A stretch of DNA of 18,217 nucleotides from Gemmatimonadota bacterium (GTDB taxonomy: Bacteria > Latescibacterota > UBA2968 > UBA8231): assembly GCA_028875335.1 (NCBI GenBank), contig JAPPEF010000105.1:1-18217 (forward strand). Reading direction: 5' to 3'. Position 1 is the stretch's first letter. Each line of letters starts with the position of its first letter. The notes under the pieces are model-generated. The model was not told the DNA's origin. It was given only the letters and a program-made list of their open reading frames with translations, and did no database searches. Shown here in pieces: positions 1 to 6,814 of this stretch. Position numbers and translations under genes: made by a program.

Positions 1-32
1 AGGTCGAAGAAATACTTTTCGTCGTCTGTCAT
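1..32 (-). CDS. Phytanoyl-CoA dioxygenase family protein, N-terminal end only (cut by window edge)
   Basis: Reading leftward from an ATG at 32, the ten complete codons left in the window give MTDDEKYFFD, followed by a split Leu-type codon. This strongly resembles the opening of PhyH-family Fe(II)/2-oxoglutarate dioxygenases of Poribacteria/Latescibacteria-type genomes, which commonly begin with an M-T-x-E-E-K-Y-x-F-D-x-x-G-Y pattern. That match is from memory of the family and rests on very few residues. Only a weak purine run (GGGAA) precedes the ATG. It lies 71 bases downstream of the PH-like membrane protein on the same strand and may be cotranscribed with it. No catalytic residue is visible, so the call is tentative. 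Confidence 0.42.
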   Translation of the reverse strand, partial: MTDDEKYFFD

Positions 33-103
33 ACGCCAATTTCCCGTAAACAGTGGGACTTAGGAAGGTGGACGATGACGCGGCGGTACGCAACTTTGGG
101 ACT

Positions 104-595
104 TCACTCCGGCGCTGGTTTCAAGCTGTCCAGTGCTTCTTGGAGAGCGGCGGTTAGGACCTCGGGCTCGTCCGTGCCGATGCGACAGGTCTTGCCGCTT
201 TTCATTTTCAGCTCCACCGCCTCCACTCCCGAGACATTGTAGAGCCAGCCGTGGGGCGTTAGGCGGATGCCCAAGCCGTAGATCCAGGGGTTGCTCACCG
301 GTCGGCAGGTGTCGATCTGATCGAGAGGGAAACGCTTGCGGATCAGGCCGATGCCAAAGCGGATGCGGAGGTGCTCGGCGTCGATCTCGACGGTCAGGTT
401 GGCGAACAGGGCCAAGGCTACGGCTAGGACTACCACTATGCTACCTAGCAGCGCGATGGTGGCTATTTCGAGCACCCACGCAGACGCGGGCAGGACGGCC
501 AGCGGTATGGCGGCCGAGGCGAGGACGATGACGATGCCTGTACCGATGGCTACGACGATGACCTTGCCGAACTGGGTGTGGCGATAGGTGTTCAC
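104..595 (-). CDS. Small membrane protein with two TM helices and a PH-like domain
   Basis: I chose the GTG at 595: it overlaps the TGA of the upstream gene as GTGA and has AGGAG eight bases before it, the usual arrangement for translational coupling. An upstream in-frame GTG at 625 would add ten residues and has no such support. The 163-residue protein has two hydrophobic helices (about residues 9-33 and 40-65) followed by a soluble C-terminal part of about 95 residues. Its alternating beta strands (for example LRIRFGIGLIRKRFPLDQI) and closing amphipathic helix look like bacterial PH-domain membrane proteins. Such proteins usually have no known enzymatic activity. Pairing with the DUF2089-type regulator suggests a regulator/membrane-partner unit, which is inference. 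Function unknown. Confidence 0.72.
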   Translation of the reverse strand: MNTYRHTQFGKVIVVAIGTGIVIVLASAAIPLAVLPASAWVLEIATIALLGSIVVVLAVALALFANLTVEIDAEHLRIRFGIGLIRKRFPLDQIDTCRPVSNPWIYGLGIRLTPHGWLYNVSGVEAVELKMKSGKTCRIGTDEPEVLTAALQEALDSLKPAPE

Positions 596-1224
596 TGCAT
601 CTGCTCCTGCCAAGGTTTGATCCACAGGCCCGCCAGTTTGCCGTCTTGGTCGAGGACGACGCGCACTTCGGGTGATGCGGTACTGTACCGACCTCTGAAG
701 CGGTGGGCCAGCAGGTGCGGTTGGCTTTCCGTGAACCGGGTTTCGACGAAGTCCAGACCCTCAAAGGTGCCGAAGAGCTGCCGGCTTTTCTGGTGGAGGT
801 CGCGTTGGATCTCCGAGGTGAAACCCTTGCGAACGCTCTCGGTAGCCTCCTCTGATCCCAAGGCTTCAAAGCGACCCTGCTCGTGGGCTTGGAGTATCTG
901 GGTGGCCAGTTGTTCGGCCAGATGGCGTTGTTCAGACTGGCCGGGTGCGAGTTGCTCGATGAGGGCGTCGAGGCGGTTGCGCAAAGTGGGGTAGGAGACG
1001 CCGTAGAGTTTGGCCATGTCCTTGAGATTGCCGCCGCTCTGGAGAAAGCGGAGCACAAAGGTCTGATCGTCTGGGGCAAGGCGGGCCAATGGCGGCAGGT
1101 CAAAACCGCCTAGCACGGCCGTATCGCACTCGGTACAGTCTAGACGGGCGACCTGCAGGGCCGCGGCACAAGCCGGGCAATGGGTGGGCAAGCGTGGGTT
1201 CTGCATTGGATCAGTATGATTCAT
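592..1224 (-). CDS. DUF2089-family zinc-ribbon/HTH putative regulator
   Basis: The 210-residue protein opens with a zinc ribbon (C16-x2-C19 and C30-x2-C33). A helix-turn-helix-like segment follows at about residues 65-95 (GGNLKDMAKLYGVSYPTLRN), the typical DUF2089 arrangement. DUF2089 proteins are usually little more than 100 residues, so the second half is extra. Residues about 130-208 end in a V-V-L-D-x-D-G-K-L-A-G-L pattern resembling the DUF3887-like fold, by eye only. The role is probably transcriptional regulation, inferred from the domain pair. The start is the first ATG after the AT-rich intergenic region; a second ATG at 1206 is possible, and neither has a clear Shine-Dalgarno. Its stop overlaps the next gene's start by four bases. 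Confidence 0.78.
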   Translation of the reverse strand: MNHTDPMQNPRLPTHCPACAAALQVARLDCTECDTAVLGGFDLPPLARLAPDDQTFVLRFLQSGGNLKDMAKLYGVSYPTLRNRLDALIEQLAPGQSEQRHLAEQLATQILQAHEQGRFEALGSEEATESVRKGFTSEIQRDLHQKSRQLFGTFEGLDFVETRFTESQPHLLAHRFRGRYSTASPEVRVVLDQDGKLAGLWIKPWQEQMQ

Positions 1225-1465
1225 TTTTATTCAAAAAAATTTTAAATAAGTTAAAATAAAATTATCTTTTACGCAATAAAAATTTGTAAATATGCAAGCA
1301 TTCGCGTCTGAAGCAACAGCGATTCGACAAGGGATCTGTCGCTTACCGGGAAACCCTTGCCACGAGGGTAGGTTCATGGCATCTTACCCGAACTGGTGAA
1401 GTGGAGTTATCTGTAACTGCTACCGCTCCACGCTAATAAATTCCTTGAATCAAGGCTTTGTGACC
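1225..1465. promoter_or_regulatory. Divergent intergenic region: A+T-rich tract and possible leader hairpin
   Basis: The gap separates the leftward DUF2089 gene from the rightward CotH gene, so it should hold both promoters. Positions 1225-1296 are almost entirely A and T, in sharp contrast to the GC-rich surroundings, which fits a promoter or nucleoid-protein-binding tract for the leftward operon. I cannot fix individual -10/-35 boxes among many A/T runs. Nearer the CotH gene, GTGGAG (1401-1406) can pair with CTCCAC (1426-1431), with a small GTTA/TAAC inner stem, giving a possible mRNA hairpin 34 bases before the CotH ATG. No known riboswitch was recognised. Confidence 0.35.
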
Positions 1466-4135
1466 ATGAGGAAGCTAGCGCTCGTTTTCGTTGCGGTGTC
1501 CATGTACGCGCCTTCTCTCCAAGCCCAAGATCAACGGCTCGAACTTCCAACCTATCACCTGACCGTCGATCCCGCCGACCTGAGTGCCCTTTACGAGTCC
1601 CCCTACAGCAATGTCCGCTATCCCGCCCAATTTTCCTTCGCGGGAGAGGTTCTCGAGTGCGAGGTGCGATTCCGGGGCGAAACGGCCCGCCTTTACCCAA
1701 AGAAAAGCTGGAAGGTCTGGTTTGAGGATTCAGCCAATCCGGTTGGAGTCAGGGAGCTCAACCTCAACGCGGAATACTCGGATTTCTCGTTGATGCGCAA
1801 CGCGCTGGCCATGAGGTTGTATCAGTTCATCGGCCATCCAGCGCCGAATACCGAGCACATCAGCCTGATGGTCAACGATGACTTCATGGGCGTCTTCGTC
1901 CAGATAGAGGAGCCTGATCAGGACCTTCTGCGGCGGTACGACTACGAGCGCGGAAGTCTCTACAAATCCGAGAATCACGGTGGGAGTACAGCGCCATTGC
2001 TGGATTACGACACCTACGTTTGGTCGTGGAACAAGAAGGTGGGAGGTGAATCCGACTATATCGATGGGCAGCGGCTATTCAATCAGCTTCTCTATCTGAC
2101 GTATGAGGATTTTGCAGAGCGGATTTCCCTGCTGGTGGATGTGGAGAATGTGCTGCAATACTTTGCGGTCGCCTATGCGATCTCCAGTATAGACGCCGTG
2201 ACGAAGAATACCCTGCTCTATTTCGACCCGAGCGGGCGCTTGCAGCAAATTTTACCCTGGGATCACGATGCTTCCTTCGGCAATTACTGGACCGGAGAAT
2301 ACCGGCCCTACTTTGAAACGGTCTCCGAACACCCCCATCTGAACCACCATCTTCTACTTCAGAGGTTGATGGAATACGACGCCTGGCGCGAGTCGTTCTG
2401 GAGCAAGGTCCGCTTCGTCATCGAGCACGGATTCGCCGCGGTGGAGGCCGAGATTGATTCAACGTACAAGTTGATCAAGTCGGACGTTTATCTGGACGGA
2501 GCCAAGTTTGGCACCAACGCCGAATTTGACGATGAGATGTCGCGTCTGAAAGGCTTTCTGGCGGCTAGGAGATCGTTCCTGACGAATTTCTCCTTTGGCG
2601 AAAGGAAAAAGAATCTTCTAGCGGACTTGTACTGCTCCGATCCGTTTCCCTCGCCCAATGCCGATGATCGCGGCGTGGTGTTTCGAGCCACTTCGCGCAG
2701 CCCCCAAGCCGTCGTGGTCGAATACATCACGGATTTGTCGTCCTACGAGACATGGGGAGAAGAGATCACGGTCCAGGAACTCGCGCTGTTCGACGATGGT
2801 CGCCACGATGATCTGCAGGCGGGGGACCTCGTCTACGGCAACCGTCTCATGCTGCCCAAAAACTACACGGGCCTCGTGCCCTATTCTTTCAGGGCCGGAG
2901 GCTACAGCTATCCCTCCAACGGGCTGTTCTACATCAATTACAGGGCCACGAAGACGTTCGCTTTGAATGTGAATCACGCCGGTATCGAGGAGTATCGACA
3001 CTTGCAGATCGGAGACGTTCATCGGATACGCGATGAATATTTCATCGAGATCATCAATGCCGGTGAGTTGAATCTGAACCTTTCCTACTGCAGCTTTGAA
3101 GCCGGGGAGTATTTCAACCGCTTCATGTTCCCGCCCGGGACGAACATCGAGGCGGGCACCAGTCTGATCCTTTCCTCGAACAGAGATGCCGCCGGGGACC
3201 TGTTTCCAGATTCGCCCGTCTTCGGCAACCTTTTTTTCGATGTCTCGCTGGGCGACACGATGCAGCTTTTGACGCCCACACTGACGGTGATGACGGCTCG
3301 CGTCAACGAGACCTACAGCGCTGTTGATCTTTCGATACCATCCATTGTGATCAACGAAATCAACTATCATTCAGCGGATGATCTGGATACGAGAGATTGG
3401 GTCGAGCTGTACAATCCCAACGATGCTTCCGTCGATCTTTCCGGTTGGAACTTTCAAGACGACGATGACGACCATTCCTTTGTGCTGCCCGGTGGGACGC
3501 TCATTGAGCCGCGCGGATTTCTGGTGTTGTGCCGAGATGGTGCGGCTCTCGAATCCCTCCTCGGGGTCTCTTGTGTCGGAGACTTCGATTTCGGATTGAG
3601 GAACAGTGGAGAGCTGGTTCGCCTCTTCGACAGCGATGGATTACTGGTCGATTCTGTCACCTACCTAGACGAGAGTCCGTGGCCGGTGGAGGCGGACGGC
3701 GACGGTCCTACGCTGGAGTTGCTTCACTATAGCCTGGACAATGCGGACCCCATGCACTGGCAGGCTTCCATCCCGGTGGGGGGCACTCCGGGTCGGGCCA
3801 ACAGCGTGTTGGCACCACCTACATCTGTAGCGAGCGAGACGGACGAGGGCACACCGCGGTCGTTCAGCCTCTTGCAGAACTATCCCAATCCCTTCAATAG
3901 CGAAACCCACATCGCCTTTCACCTACCGCGAACGGAGCATCTTTCGCTGGAAATCTTCAGCGTGACCGGCCAATTGGTGGCCACCCTGATGGAGGGCGTT
4001 TATCGAGCGGGCAGACACCGGATACCCTGGGACGGCCGGAATGATCGCGGAGAGTCCGCTGGTTCTGGGATATTCTTCTATCGGTTGACGACGGAAACCT
4101 TGCAGTCAACGCGAACCATGGTCCTCGTCAAGTGA
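1466..4135 (+). CDS. Secreted CotH-like protein with lamin-tail domains and C-terminal sorting domain
   Basis: An 889-residue exported protein. The ATG at 1466 starts a clean signal peptide (MRKLALVFVAVSMYAPSLQA, cut before QDQ); a TTG at 1445 would put seven residues in front and is less likely. Residues about 30-380 match the CotH kinase-like family: R-F-R-G-E with K79-K80 in the KKSWKVWF strand, the N-L-N-x-E-Y-S-D-x-S-L-M-R-N block, and PWDHD at 264-268 followed by SFG, the putative metal-binding acidic motif. About 505-620 looks like a diverged lamin-tail domain (EYFIEIINAGE). About 625-735 is a clear one (IVINEINYHSADD, then WVELYNP and LSGWNF). Residues 800-889 are a FlgD-Ig/type-IX-sorting-like domain with the NYPNPFN motif. 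It is likely surface-anchored or released. Known CotH proteins phosphorylate spore-coat proteins; the substrate here is unknown. Confidence 0.85.
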   Translation: MRKLALVFVAVSMYAPSLQAQDQRLELPTYHLTVDPADLSALYESPYSNVRYPAQFSFAGEVLECEVRFRGETARLYPKKSWKVWFEDSANPVGVRELNLNAEYSDFSLMRNALAMRLYQFIGHPAPNTEHISLMVNDDFMGVFVQIEEPDQDLLRRYDYERGSLYKSENHGGSTAPLLDYDTYVWSWNKKVGGESDYIDGQRLFNQLLYLTYEDFAERISLLVDVENVLQYFAVAYAISSIDAVTKNTLLYFDPSGRLQQILPWDHDASFGNYWTGEYRPYFETVSEHPHLNHHLLLQRLMEYDAWRESFWSKVRFVIEHGFAAVEAEIDSTYKLIKSDVYLDGAKFGTNAEFDDEMSRLKGFLAARRSFLTNFSFGERKKNLLADLYCSDPFPSPNADDRGVVFRATSRSPQAVVVEYITDLSSYETWGEEITVQELALFDDGRHDDLQAGDLVYGNRLMLPKNYTGLVPYSFRAGGYSYPSNGLFYINYRATKTFALNVNHAGIEEYRHLQIGDVHRIRDEYFIEIINAGELNLNLSYCSFEAGEYFNRFMFPPGTNIEAGTSLILSSNRDAAGDLFPDSPVFGNLFFDVSLGDTMQLLTPTLTVMTARVNETYSAVDLSIPSIVINEINYHSADDLDTRDWVELYNPNDASVDLSGWNFQDDDDDHSFVLPGGTLIEPRGFLVLCRDGAALESLLGVSCVGDFDFGLRNSGELVRLFDSDGLLVDSVTYLDESPWPVEADGDGPTLELLHYSLDNADPMHWQASIPVGGTPGRANSVLAPPTSVASETDEGTPRSFSLLQNYPNPFNSETHIAFHLPRTEHLSLEIFSVTGQLVATLMEGVYRAGRHRIPWDGRNDRGESAGSGIFFYRLTTETLQSTRTMVLVK

Positions 4136-4271
4136 CGCATGGCCCCTGTCTGATACATAGGTGCGAAACTGTGTTCCGTTGACGACCAGCGGCGCGGCTT
4201 TCTCCTTCTCCAGTTAAGTGAATGTAGCGCAGTACGTGGCCGGTGGTTGGTTTTCGGCCCGATTCTCTTTG

Positions 4272-4298
4272 GGATCGCGGGCAGGACGCCCTTGATTC
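4272..4298. repeat. Imperfect palindrome (first of two intergenic hairpins)
   Basis: GGATCGCGGGC (4272-4282) faces GCCCTTGATTC (4288-4298) around a five-base loop AGGAC. Nine of eleven positions pair, including all of GGGC/GCCC. It resembles the dispersed GC-rich intergenic palindromes common in some uncultured GC-rich phyla; other copies cannot be seen in this window. It lies 16 bases before a second, perfect palindrome. Confidence 0.55.
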
Positions 4299-4314
4299 GA
4301 CGAGGTCGGTGGCC

Positions 4315-4343
4315 GTAGGGGGCGGCTTGAAACCGCCCCCTAC
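4315..4343. repeat. Perfect 11-bp inverted repeat, REP/MITE-like hairpin
   Basis: GTAGGGGGCGG (4315-4325) and CCGCCCCCTAC (4333-4343) are perfect reverse complements around the seven-base loop CTTGAAA. No T-run follows, so it is not an intrinsic terminator of classic form. It sits 28 bases before the dioxygenase ATG. Translated forward it yields the peptide GGGLKPPPT, and on the other strand GGGFKPPPT. Such peptides are familiar from mis-called starts in genomes carrying this type of repeat. Confidence 0.7.
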
Positions 4344-4371
4344 TAGGGCAACAGTCTGGAGAGGAATAATT

Positions 4372-5190
4372 ATGGACGAACTCGCATTGGCGGATGATTT
4401 CCAGTTCGACGCGCAGGGTTTTCTCATGCTACGCAACGTCTTTGACGCCGAGCGCTGCCGGGGCTACCTCGAAGAGCTTGAGCGGCTGTTTGCGCGCAAG
4501 TACGATGACCCTTGGCTGCACGACGGGGTTCGCGGGCAGACGACGGTGCAGATCTCGGAAGGCCAGCGGCGGATCAACGGCCTGCCGCTGTGGACGGAAA
4601 TGTTCGACGAGGTCATCAGCTTTGCGCCGGCGGTGGAGCGTCTGCGGCGCTGGATGCAGCACCCCCAACTCGTCAACACTTGGGCTATCGAGAAGACGGA
4701 GGGCACACCTTGGGGTGGGTGGCACCGGGGGCTAAATCCGGATGATTACACCGTGCGCCGAGGGCAGATCCGCACGCGCATGTTGAACTGTGTGTACTTT
4801 CTGACGGACAATGGTGAGGAAGATGGCTGCCTAACGGTGGTGCCCGGGGCGCACAAGTCGGAGATCGACCTGCCCATGGCCGAGTACCGGAGCCGCGATT
4901 TGCCCGGGGCCGTGCGGGTCACCGGCAAGGCGGGGGATATGGTCATGTTCTCGGAGACGCTGCTCCACACCGGCGCAACCAAAAGCTCTTCCCGCCAGCG
5001 CACGAACCTCTATTTCAATTACATCGACGCTACCTACAACCCGGCGATGCGGGAACTGCTGGCCGGGAATCAAGGCAATGTGAATCACTATGTGTTCCCA
5101 CCGGCGGTGCGCTCTCGTTTCGACGAGACTCAGCGCGAGCTTACCGAGTGGATGGAGTGGCAGCGCACGGCACCGGCGTCGAGCGGCTAA
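4372..5190 (+). CDS. Phytanoyl-CoA dioxygenase (PhyH) family Fe(II)/2OG oxygenase
   Basis: The 272-residue protein starts at ATG 4372, seven bases after GGAGAGG; a frame-open GTG at 4243 would translate the palindromic repeats and is rejected. The double-stranded beta-helix core is recognisable: G-W-H118-R-G120, a Y-F-L-T-D strand, E-D-G-C-L-T-V-V-P-G-A-H-K, then F-S-E-T-L-L-H199-T-G, with R208/R210 as the candidate 2-oxoglutarate-binding arginine. The proximal iron motif reads H-R-G instead of the usual H-x-D, so the carboxylate ligand is not at the expected place. Family members hydroxylate small molecules, and some relatives halogenate. The substrate is unknown. It stands 34 bases before mgtE and may share a transcript, without an obvious functional link. 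Confidence 0.85.
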   Translation: MDELALADDFQFDAQGFLMLRNVFDAERCRGYLEELERLFARKYDDPWLHDGVRGQTTVQISEGQRRINGLPLWTEMFDEVISFAPAVERLRRWMQHPQLVNTWAIEKTEGTPWGGWHRGLNPDDYTVRRGQIRTRMLNCVYFLTDNGEEDGCLTVVPGAHKSEIDLPMAEYRSRDLPGAVRVTGKAGDMVMFSETLLHTGATKSSSRQRTNLYFNYIDATYNPAMRELLAGNQGNVNHYVFPPAVRSRFDETQRELTEWMEWQRTAPASSG

Positions 5191-5224
5191 AGCAAGCGAT
5201 TAGCAGGCGAGAAAGGAGAATCGC

Positions 5225-6469
5225 TTGACGAATATACCGCCTTCCTCGCCAGAGGAAGTCTTGGCCGAAGGGGAAGTGCAGGAGCGACGAGACGCTCTCC
5301 GGCGCATGGTTCAAGAAGCCTTTGCGGCCGAAGATTTAGGCACCCTGCGTCTCATTCTCAACGACCATCATCCTGCGGACTTGGCTGATTTGTTCCGCCA
5401 TCTAGACGATGAGGAGCAACCCGTAGCATTGCAGACTTTGGCCGAGCCGTTGGCCGCTGCGGTCCTGGCTGAGATGGACGCGGATGTCCTGCGCGAGGTG
5501 GCCGAGGATATACCTGCGGACGATTTGTCGGGATTGGTCGATGAAATGGCTCCCGACGATGCGGCCGATGTGTTGGGTGACCTGTCTGAGGAGCAAAGCG
5601 CCGAAGTTCTCGATTTGCTAGGAGGCGAGAAAGCGGGTCAGGTGCGAGAGTTGTTGGCCCATCCCGAGGACACGGCTGGCGGGCTGATGACCTCGCGTTT
5701 TATCGCCGTGTCCGAGGATATGAGCGCAGCCGAGGCCATAGAGCAGGTGCGGGCTTGGGCCGAAGACGAAGACGAGGTGTTCTATCTCTATTTGACCGAC
5801 CAAGAGGGGCTGCTGAGTGGCTTGGTGACGCTCAAGCGGTTGTTGTTGGCCGCGGCCGATGCCCCGGTTGGCACCTTGGCCAATCGCAGTCCGATCGCGG
5901 TGCGGAGCGATATGGATCAAGAGGAGATCGCCTATATCTTCGCTGAGTACGATTTGTTGGTATTGCCGGTGGTCGATGATGCGGGGCGCTTGGTGGGGGT
6001 AGTGACTGTGGACGACATCTTCGCCGTCATTGAAGAGGAGACCACCGAGGACATGTACGAGATGGCGGCCATTTCCTCGGAGGAGCGCACGGATCGCCCG
6101 GCCGCGGGCGTGGTGCGCCTGCGGCTGCCGTGGCTGTTGGTTTGCTTGGGGGGCACTTTACTCGCGGGCGCGGTGATTGAGGGGTTTGACGATACCCTTT
6201 CCAAGGTTCTTGCCCTGTCTTTTTTTGTGCCGGCGGTCATGGCCATGGGTGGCAATACGGGTATCCAGACTGCCACGGTGACTGTGCGCAGCTTGGCTAT
6301 TGGTCAGGGGCAATGGGGTTTGGTGGGCCGCGAATTGCGGGTGGCCTTGGGTTTGGGGGGTATTCTGGGCGTTTTGGCTTGGGGCGTGGCTAGCTGGTGG
6401 ACTGGCGATGCGCTCTTGGGGGCTGCGTGGGGGCGGCGATGGGAGCGGCGGTGGTTCTGGCGGCGGTGA
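5225..6469 (+). CDS. mgtE: Magnesium transporter MgtE, C-terminus disrupted by a frameshift
   Basis: Translation begins at TTG 5225, six bases after AAGGAGA. The protein has the MgtE order: cytosolic N domain of acidic helical repeats (about residues 20-145), two CBS motifs (about 152-275, from [15 protein letters not shown] to [14 protein letters not shown]), then membrane helices from about residue 300 with the conserved G-G-N-T-G-x-Q segment at 342-348. MgtE forms a dimeric Mg2+ channel in the inner membrane whose cytosolic domains close it at high Mg2+. After residue about 401 the frame runs into an arginine/tryptophan-rich tail and stops at 6469. The proper last helices continue in another frame to 6603. 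The complete protein would be about 459 residues, normal for the family. As read it would lack its final membrane helices. Confidence 0.85.
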   Translation: MTNIPPSSPEEVLAEGEVQERRDALRRMVQEAFAAEDLGTLRLILNDHHPADLADLFRHLDDEEQPVALQTLAEPLAAAVLAEMDADVLREVAEDIPADDLSGLVDEMAPDDAADVLGDLSEEQSAEVLDLLGGEKAGQVRELLAHPEDTAGGLMTSRFIAVSEDMSAAEAIEQVRAWAEDEDEVFYLYLTDQEGLLSGLVTLKRLLLAAADAPVGTLANRSPIAVRSDMDQEEIAYIFAEYDLLVLPVVDDAGRLVGVVTVDDIFAVIEEETTEDMYEMAAISSEERTDRPAAGVVRLRLPWLLVCLGGTLLAGAVIEGFDDTLSKVLALSFFVPAVMAMGGNTGIQTATVTVRSLAIGQGQWGLVGRELRVALGLGGILGVLAWGVASWWTGDALLGAAWGRRWERRWFWRR

Positions 6470-6603
6470 TGGGTGCGGTGGTGCCGTTGGTTTTTCGCCG
6501 CATTGGGGTCGATCCGGCTGTGGCTTCGGGGCCGCTGATTACGACGCTTAACGATGGGTTGTCGCTGTTGCTGTATTTTGGGATTGCGGCGTTTTTCTTG
6601 TAG
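6428..6603 (+). pseudogene. mgtE: Displaced C-terminal part of mgtE (frame -1 to the main ORF)
   Basis: In the frame one base back, the sequence continues the family exactly: [11 protein letters not shown], then [24 protein letters not shown] residues and the last helix ending at TAG 6603. The V-D-P-A-x-A-S-G-P and T-T-L-N-D motifs are the conserved TM5 region of MgtE, including the acidic pore residues. Adding one G after 6427 (GCG-GTG instead of GCG-TGG) restores one continuous reading frame through a smooth AAVGAAMGA junction. The site lies in a G-rich stretch, so a sequencing or assembly indel and a real mutation are both possible. Confidence 0.8.
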
Positions 6604-6733
6604 GGGTGGAGGTGATGGGGGCGTATTCTCCTAACCCCATTATGGTCCCGATACGTACAGAAAACTAATAAAACCGTGGAGTTGCCCCGATTTCGTCGGT
6701 ACCCGTTACTTAAATGAAGGAGGAGGTCTTATC

Positions 6734-6787
6734 ATGTCGAAATCTCATGTCCCATACTCGCCCGAGAGACCTTTGGCCTGTGGATAG
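6734..6787 (+). CDS. 17-codon leader-like ORF with a strong ribosome-binding site
   Basis: ATG 6734 opens MSKSHVPYSPERPLACG and stops at TAG 6785-6787. A near-ideal Shine-Dalgarno run (AAGGAGGAGG, about 6716-6725) precedes it by about eight bases, by far the best ribosome-binding site in this part of the window. The frame is the same as that of the methyltransferase beginning at 6815, and no other stop lies between. It may be a leader peptide, the original start of the methyltransferase gene now cut by an amber codon, or the remnant of a lost gene. No homologue is recognised. Confidence 0.35.
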   Translation: MSKSHVPYSPERPLACG

Positions 6788-6814
6788 ATCAGCAAGCGAA
6801 AGCTAAATGCGATA

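Noticed and set aside
441..1103. Long open frame antisense to the regulator and membrane-protein genes
   Set aside because: Low-complexity Ser/Arg/Pro-rich translation in GC-rich DNA, no domain and no ribosome-binding site; it shadows two well-supported genes.
2618..3370. 250-codon open frame on the minus strand inside the CotH gene
   Set aside because: The plus-strand protein has continuous CotH/lamin-tail similarity through this stretch; the antisense translation shows no recognisable motif.
6640..6733. Search for a truncated gene or controller-protein gene before the methyltransferase
   Set aside because: Only the 17-codon frame with a strong ribosome-binding site is visible; no helix-turn-helix or other protein signature in any frame.
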